Assembly: GCF_003402535.2 (NCBI RefSeq)
Contig: NZ_AP025170.1
Span: 3,671,109-3,735,108, forward strand
Direction of reading: 5' to 3'
From: Cupriavidus sp. P-10
Lineage (GTDB): Bacteria > Pseudomonadota > Gammaproteobacteria > Burkholderiales > Burkholderiaceae
DNA: 64,000 nucleotides
The translations under genes and the position numbers were made by a program. Positions 59,536-64,000 of the stretch are shown here, in pieces. Below the pieces are notes generated by a model. That model saw only the letters and a program-made list of their open reading frames with translations. It ran no database searches and was not told where the DNA came from. Position 1 is the stretch's first letter; every line of letters begins with the position of its first letter.

Positions 59536-60306
59536 TCAGCGCGTTGCCACGATAAACAGGCGCGGGAACGGCAGCAGCACCGATCCGTCCGGCAGCGCGG
59601 GGTATGCCCTGGCGATCTCGCTTTCATAGCGCGCCAGGTAAGCGGCGCGCTCGGCCTCGTCCAGCGGCTGCAGGAACGGCCGCAGGCCGCTGCCCTTGAA
59701 CCACTCCACCACCGCCGCCGGCCCGCCAGCCAGCGGGTGGTGATAGGTGGTCAGCCACACGTCCACGCGCTGGCACAGCGGGCGCAGCAGTTCGTAATAC
59801 CACCGCGCCGGGGAACGCTCCGCGCGCGCCTTGCTGGCGCCGGCCAGCTTTTCCGCCCACGGGCTTTCCGCCGCCACCTGGCGCATCAGCCGGTGCGCGG
59901 GTTCTTCCAGGTTGTCGGGCATCTGCACGGCCAGCGTGCCGCCTTCGGAAAGCCTGGAGACGAGCTTGGGGAACAGGCTGGCGTGGTCCGGCAGCCATTG
60001 CAGCACGGCGTTGGCCAGGATCACGTCGTAAGGGCCGGCATCGTCCCACGCGCCGATGTCGGCCACGCCGAACTGCACGTCAGGCAGGCGCTTGCGCGCG
60101 GCGTCGACCATGTCGTCGGAACTGTCCAGGCCGGTGATCGACGCGCCGGTGTAGCGGCCCAGCAGCACCTCGGTGGAGTTGCCCGGGCCGCAGCCGATAT
60201 CCACCGCGTTGCGCACGATCTCGTTGGGGATGGCGGCGACGAGGTCGCGGACGGGACGCGTGCGTTCGTCTTCAAAGGCAACGTATTGCTTGGCGGACCA
60301 GCTCAT
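59536..60306 (-). CDS. tam: Trans-aconitate 2-methyltransferase-like SAM methyltransferase
   Basis: 256 residues. SAM motif AVDIGCGPGNSTEVLL, then ITGLDSSDDMVDAARKRLPDVQF, DVILANAVLQWLPDH and FPRLFIVATR at the end. N-terminal MSWSAKQYVAFEDERTRPVRDLVAAIP is characteristic of Tam, which methylates the TCA side product trans-aconitate. Start at 60306. Confidence 0.9.
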   Translation of the reverse strand: MSWSAKQYVAFEDERTRPVRDLVAAIPNEIVRNAVDIGCGPGNSTEVLLGRYTGASITGLDSSDDMVDAARKRLPDVQFGVADIGAWDDAGPYDVILANAVLQWLPDHASLFPKLVSRLSEGGTLAVQMPDNLEEPAHRLMRQVAAESPWAEKLAGASKARAERSPARWYYELLRPLCQRVDVWLTTYHHPLAGGPAAVVEWFKGSGLRPFLQPLDEAERAAYLARYESEIARAYPALPDGSVLLPFPRLFIVATR

Positions 60307-60373
60307 GGGAATTCTCCAGTCAATGAGGCGCAGGCCCGTAGCATACGCCCGCTGCAACATGCCCTGCACAAAC

Positions 60374-60402
60374 AAAAAGCCCGGCTTCCGCCGGGCCTTT
60401 TG
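60374..60402 (-). terminator. Terminator after yidC
   Basis: GCCCGGC/GCCGGGC stem with a TTCC loop and five A at 60374-60378 that form the U tail on the minus strand; ends the rpmH-yidC gene string. Confidence 0.8.
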
Positions 60403-60427
60403 CTAACTACATCAACGCAACTGGCAA

Positions 60428-62095
60428 TCAGCTCTTGGCCACGACAGCCGTCTTGCCCTTGCCAAGCATCCGGTTGATCTGCCACTGCTGCGCGATCGAC
60501 AGGATGTTGTTCACCACCCAGTACAGCACCAGGCCGGCCGGGAAGAAGAAGAACATCACCGAGAACACCAGCGGCATGATCGTCATGACCTTGGCCTGCA
60601 CCGGATCCGGCGGCGTCGGGTTCAGCTTGGTCTGCACAAACATCGACACGGCCATCACGATCGGCAGGATGTAGAAGGGATCCGGCACCGACAGGTCCTT
60701 GATCCAGCCCAGCCACGGCGCACCGCGCATTTCCACCGACGACAGCAGCACCCAGTACAGCGCAATGAACACCGGGATCTGGATCACGATCGGCAGGCAG
60801 CCGCCGAGCGGGTTGACCTTCTCGGTCTTGTACAGCCCCATCATCTCCTGGTTCATCTTCTGCGGGTCGTTCTTGTAACGCTCGCGGATCGACGTCATGC
60901 GCGGCTGCAGGTCCTTCATCTTGCCCATGGACTTGTAGCTCGCCGCCGACAGCGGGAAGAACACCAGCTTGATCAGCACCGTCAGCGCGATGATCGACCA
61001 GCCCCAGTTGCCCAGGAAGCCATGCAGCTTCTCCAGCAGCCAGAATAGCGGCTTGGCCAGGATGGTCAGCCAGCCGTAGTCCTTCACCAGTTCCAGGCCC
61101 GGGGCGATCTTCTCGAGCATGTGCTCTTCCTGCGGACCGGCGAACAGGCGTGCATCGGTGGTCACCGTGGCGCCCGGGGCCAGCTCGCCCAGCGGCTGCT
61201 GGATGCCCACGCGGTACAGGTTCGGATCGATCTGCTGGACGTAGAAGCTGTGCTCCTTGCCGGTCTGCGGGATCCAGGCCGAGGCAAAGTAATGCTGCAC
61301 CATCGCCACCCAGCCATTGTTGGCGGCGGCCGGCACGCTGGCCTTGCCCTTGGCGATGTCTTCGAAGCTGAGCTTGTGGTACTTGTCGGCGTCGGTGTAG
61401 ATCGCCGGGCCGGTGAAGGTGCTGTAGAACTGCGACTGCTCCACCTTGCTGCCGTCACGCGCCAGCTCCAGGTACAGCGTCGGCGACACCGGCGCGGTAC
61501 CCGCGTTGGTCACCGCGAACTTGGTGTCGACCACATAGCTGCCCTTGCGGAAGATGTAAGTCTTCACCAGCTTCACGCCGTTCTTCTCGCCGGTCAGCAC
61601 CACTTCCAGCTGCTCTGCGCCGTCCAGGTTGCGCTGGCCCGGGGCGGCGGTGAACACCGTGGTGTGGTTGGGCAGGTCGCCGCCGATCAGGCCCGAGCGC
61701 GCCATGTAGGTGCGCACGTTGTCACGCTCGAACAGCACCACCGGCTTGCCGTCCTTCTCGAGTTCCTTGAGTAGCTCCAGGCGCGACAAAATGCCGCCGG
61801 CGGTATCGATCTCGGCGCGCACCGTGTCGGTGGTCACCACGATCTTCTCGCCGGTGGGCTGGGCGGCGGCCTGCGGCGCGGCGCCAGCGGCCGGTGCGGC
61901 TGCGCCCGGCTGGACGTTGGCCTTGGGCACGTCGCCCTGCGCGGCCGCGCCGCTGGCGGCCGGCGCCGAAGCGGCCTGCTGCGTCGTGCTCGGGAAGAAC
62001 ATCGACGCATGGCCTTGGGCGCGTTGCCAGTTGTCGTAGAGCAGCACGAGGGACATCGAGAAGATGACCCAGAGGATGGTGCGTTTGATATCCAT
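60428..62095 (-). CDS. yidC: Membrane protein insertase YidC
   Basis: 555 residues. N-terminal anchor [23 protein letters not shown], an Ala/Pro-rich linker, the large periplasmic beta domain and the conserved C-terminal five-helix core ([62 protein letters not shown]), ending in a basic tail. It inserts inner-membrane proteins alone or with SecYEG. Confidence 0.97.
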   Translation of the reverse strand: MDIKRTILWVIFSMSLVLLYDNWQRAQGHASMFFPSTTQQAASAPAASGAAAQGDVPKANVQPGAAAPAAGAAPQAAAQPTGEKIVVTTDTVRAEIDTAGGILSRLELLKELEKDGKPVVLFERDNVRTYMARSGLIGGDLPNHTTVFTAAPGQRNLDGAEQLEVVLTGEKNGVKLVKTYIFRKGSYVVDTKFAVTNAGTAPVSPTLYLELARDGSKVEQSQFYSTFTGPAIYTDADKYHKLSFEDIAKGKASVPAAANNGWVAMVQHYFASAWIPQTGKEHSFYVQQIDPNLYRVGIQQPLGELAPGATVTTDARLFAGPQEEHMLEKIAPGLELVKDYGWLTILAKPLFWLLEKLHGFLGNWGWSIIALTVLIKLVFFPLSAASYKSMGKMKDLQPRMTSIRERYKNDPQKMNQEMMGLYKTEKVNPLGGCLPIVIQIPVFIALYWVLLSSVEMRGAPWLGWIKDLSVPDPFYILPIVMAVSMFVQTKLNPTPPDPVQAKVMTIMPLVFSVMFFFFPAGLVLYWVVNNILSIAQQWQINRMLGKGKTAVVAKS

Positions 62096-62116
62096 GTCTG
62101 GCTGTGGTCGGAGAAA

Positions 62117-62437
62117 TCAGGGTCTGGGCAGACGGATCACGGCAGGCGCATGGCCTGCCGCGGCATGGACGGAACAGTCCGCGGCGGTTTGCGGCTTTGA
62201 GTCCGGCCTGGCAGTGTCGGCTTCCGTGCCCGGCACGGGATCATACCCGCCTTGGGCGAAGGGGTGGCAACGGCACAGCCGGCAGGCGGCCATCCAGCTG
62301 CCGCGCGCGGCGCCGTGATGGACGATTGCGTCGCGGGCGTAGTCGGAACAGGTTGGCAGGAAGCGGCACTGCGAGCCCAGGTACGGACTCAGGGCGATCT
62401 TGTAGATACGCAGCAGGGCTATCAGGATTCGCTTCAT
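62117..62437 (-). CDS. yidD: Membrane insertion efficiency factor YidD
   Basis: 106 residues. [38 protein letters not shown] and [25 protein letters not shown] carry the conserved cysteines. About 30 residues of extra C-terminal tail. Start at 62437; 19 bp after rnpA. Confidence 0.93.
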   Translation of the reverse strand: MKRILIALLRIYKIALSPYLGSQCRFLPTCSDYARDAIVHHGAARGSWMAACRLCRCHPFAQGGYDPVPGTEADTARPDSKPQTAADCSVHAAAGHAPAVIRLPRP

Positions 62438-62456
62438 GGCGGGCGTTGGCTCGCGA

Positions 62457-62921
62457 TCAGGCCGGAAGGCCGGGTGGCTGGCTTTGCGGAGCACCCGCCG
62501 GCGGTGGGGCTGGCGGGGCGGAAGGCGTGGCGGACGGCACCGGCGGCGGTGGCAGCGGTTTTGCCGCTACCTCCAGCAGGCTGGCAATTTCCGCCGCGCA
62601 CGCCCGTCGGACAGCGGCACGCGTGGCAAATTCCGCTCGCGGGAATTTTGTCTGCAAGCGCAACAGCACATCGCGCCCAGACAACTGGTCGCGGCGCTGG
62701 CGGAACAGCTCGCGCGCCATGCGCTTCACCAGGTTGCGCTCGGCGGCGCGGGGCGCGAACTTCTTGCCCACGACCACGCCCAGCCGGGCTTCTGCCAGGC
62801 CGTTGGCGCGCACATAGAGCACGAAATGCGTACTGCGCCGCCGGGGCCGCAAAGCAAAAACGGATGAAAACTCATCCGTCTTTGTGAGCCTCGCGGCTTT
62901 GGGGAAGGCATGGGCTGACAC
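62457..62921 (-). CDS. rnpA: Ribonuclease P protein component
   Basis: 154 residues from a proposed GTG start ([22 protein letters not shown]). The RNA-binding motif is [19 protein letters not shown], preceded by [16 protein letters not shown]. It supports tRNA 5'-end processing by the RNase P RNA. The last 30 residues are Pro/Ala-rich, an unusual tail. The start is uncertain because no clear Shine-Dalgarno precedes the GTG and the frame stays open to 63125. Confidence 0.88.
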   Translation of the reverse strand: MSAHAFPKAARLTKTDEFSSVFALRPRRRSTHFVLYVRANGLAEARLGVVVGKKFAPRAAERNLVKRMARELFRQRRDQLSGRDVLLRLQTKFPRAEFATRAAVRRACAAEIASLLEVAAKPLPPPPVPSATPSAPPAPPPAGAPQSQPPGLPA

Positions 62922-63063
62922 GCTGGGCAAGGCTGGCGAGAGATACTGCTGACTGACTAGCTGGACCCGACGGCAACCCGGCGCAAACTGCGCAGTCCGT
63001 CCTGGACCCGAGGCAAGAGGCATTGACGGCGCCGGTGGCGCCGTCAGGCCGGTTGCCCGGGCC

Positions 63064-63198
63064 TCAGATGGCCAGGCGCTTGCGGCCCTTGGCGCGGCGA
63101 GCGTTGATGACGGCACGGCCGCCACGGGTCTTCATGCGCACACGGAAACCATGGGTACGCTTGCGGCGGGTAACGGAAGGTTGGTAGGTACGTTTCAT
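63064..63198 (-). CDS. rpmH: 50S ribosomal protein L34
   Basis: 44 residues, exact family length: [20 protein letters not shown] then [23 protein letters not shown]. First gene of the leftward string leaving oriC. Confidence 0.98.
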   Translation of the reverse strand: MKRTYQPSVTRRKRTHGFRVRMKTRGGRAVINARRAKGRKRLAI

Positions 63199-63439
63199 GT
63201 TGCACTCTCTGGTTGATCTGGGCGTGCCCGGCTTCGGCCGGTGCCGGGGTGCCGTGGCCGCCGCGTATGGTTCGCATGGGGCTGCCGCTGGCAAGGAACT
63301 GCCGCGGTAATGCCGACGATTCTGGTTCTGTCTTGCTGCCGGCCGGCGGCGCGGTGCAGGCGTAGGCCTGCTGGCGCGGACGGCACGAACAGGCCAGACC
63401 CGGCGATGCGCATACGTGATCCCCTGCCGCATCGCAGAA

Positions 63440-63760
63440 CCCGGCATTTAACCCAGTTTTGTCGACGGTGTCAAGGTAAACGGCGAGGTGCGCCGACACA
63501 TATGCCACAAACCGAAGAACCTGTCAGTGCGCCATTGTCCACAGTGGTCAGTGCAAAAACATATGTGCCTGCGGCGCCGCCAACATATAGGACAACTGAG
63601 GTCGAAGTCCATGTTTTGCCTGAAGTTTTGCGGCTTTCCACAACCCGCTACCCCGCACTGCAGCACGGGTTGTGCACAGCAATCCACTGAATTTGCACAA
63701 GTTGTCCACAGACTTATCCTTTGTGGATAACTTGGGGGCGGGGGTACAATCCGGGTCCAA
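63440..63760. other. oriC: Chromosomal replication origin oriC (DnaA-box region)
   Basis: Gap between rpmH and the expected dnaA start beyond 64000. DnaA boxes and near matches: 63535 TTGTCCACA, 63634 CTTTCCACA, 63670 TTGTGCACA, 63702 TTGTCCACA and the perfect reverse box TGTGGATAA at 63722-63730. Weaker 9-mers at 63680, 63691 and 63714 continue a roughly 11-bp period. AT-richer stretches with three ACATAT words (63498, 63559, 63583) could be the unwinding element. Confidence 0.85.
63721..63750 (+). promoter_or_regulatory. Probable dnaA promoter overlapping a DnaA box
   Basis: TACAAT (63745-63750) with TTGTGG (63721-63726) 18 bp upstream. The -35 lies inside the perfect DnaA box, which would allow dnaA autorepression. 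The following 63751-64000 is the dnaA leader, with no gene visible. Confidence 0.5.
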
Positions 63761-64000
63761 ACACATCACGGGCTGCGTGGCGCAGGCGCAACCCGGGCCC
63801 CCCACCGCGAAAAACGCATGAGTTAACGCACGCTCAGTGCGGCGAGCCGATTGCTCGCTGGCTGTCGCATGCCATGCCGCGGGGGTACGCCAACTGGTAT
63901 TGATTACCAGTTCGGCAGCATGGCCCGGTCGACGCGACGTTTACGCCGCTCGTGACGTGCCCGGACCGCGATCCCGGGTGCGACTACTAAACAACAAACA

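Overview
The window is high-GC betaproteobacterial chromosomal DNA, most likely Cupriavidus or a close Burkholderiaceae relative. Reasons: the gene order rpmH-rnpA-yidD-yidC-mnmE beside a DnaA-box-rich origin at the right end, Bug/TctC-type tripartite tricarboxylate transporter receptors, and the overall codon usage. The right end (about 63.44-63.76 kb) looks like oriC, and dnaA should start just beyond base 64000. I see no rRNA, tRNA, CRISPR array or insertion sequence.

Layout. 0-4.2 kb: the 3' part of topB, a LysR regulator, a secreted protein made of 12-residue repeats, and a His-tailed glycine-zipper protein. 4.4-9.2 kb: carbon-starvation transporter cstA with its ybdD partner, divergent from a sensor kinase/response regulator pair with a striking palindromic operator between them. 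9.3-15 kb: GTP-dependent PEP carboxykinase, a D-2-hydroxyacid dehydrogenase, an MFS transporter, and a MOSC protein preceded by a regular array of DnaA-box-like 9-mers. 15.2-19.7 kb: an RND efflux adaptor and pump. 19.7-20.4 kb: a RelE/Xre toxin-antitoxin pair. 20.5-28.7 kb: a probable Fur-controlled heme/porphyrin-iron operon (TonB receptor, membrane-anchored periplasmic CobN-like chelatase, ExbB-like channel, DUF2149 protein, ChaN-like lipoprotein). 29-32.3 kb: tctCBA. 32.4-36.4 kb: AbrB-family membrane protein, thioesterase, patatin-like lipase, glutathione reductase. 36.5-40 kb: a TctDE-type two-component system with a divergent solute-binding protein. 40-47.4 kb: a TetR repressor and an AcrAB-OprM-type tripartite pump with an AcrR-like operator. 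47.5-53.2 kb: a GMC oxidoreductase with a Tat-exported partner, LysR regulator, Bug receptor and M14-type hydrolase. 53.2-60.3 kb: small envelope proteins, a glycosyltransferase, mnmE, CHAD protein, thioesterase, VOC protein and methyltransferase. 60.4-63.2 kb: yidC, yidD, rnpA, rpmH, then oriC.

The most interesting system is the 20.5-28.7 kb operon. A CobN-type chelatase carries a signal peptide and a C-terminal membrane anchor, lies next to a hemoglobin/heme-type TonB receptor behind a Fur box, and has an ExbB-like channel plus a DUF2149 protein where cytoplasmic cobaltochelatases would have the AAA+ partners CobS/CobT. I read it as an envelope porphyrin-iron extraction machine related in layout to Bacteroides hmuRSTUV, possibly driven by proton-motive force. 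The second is a six-member array of DnaA-box-like 9-mers at 14.23-14.30 kb with 11-12 bp spacing, about 49 kb from oriC. It is accompanied by several perfect DnaA boxes inside genes, some of them spelled with rare codons.
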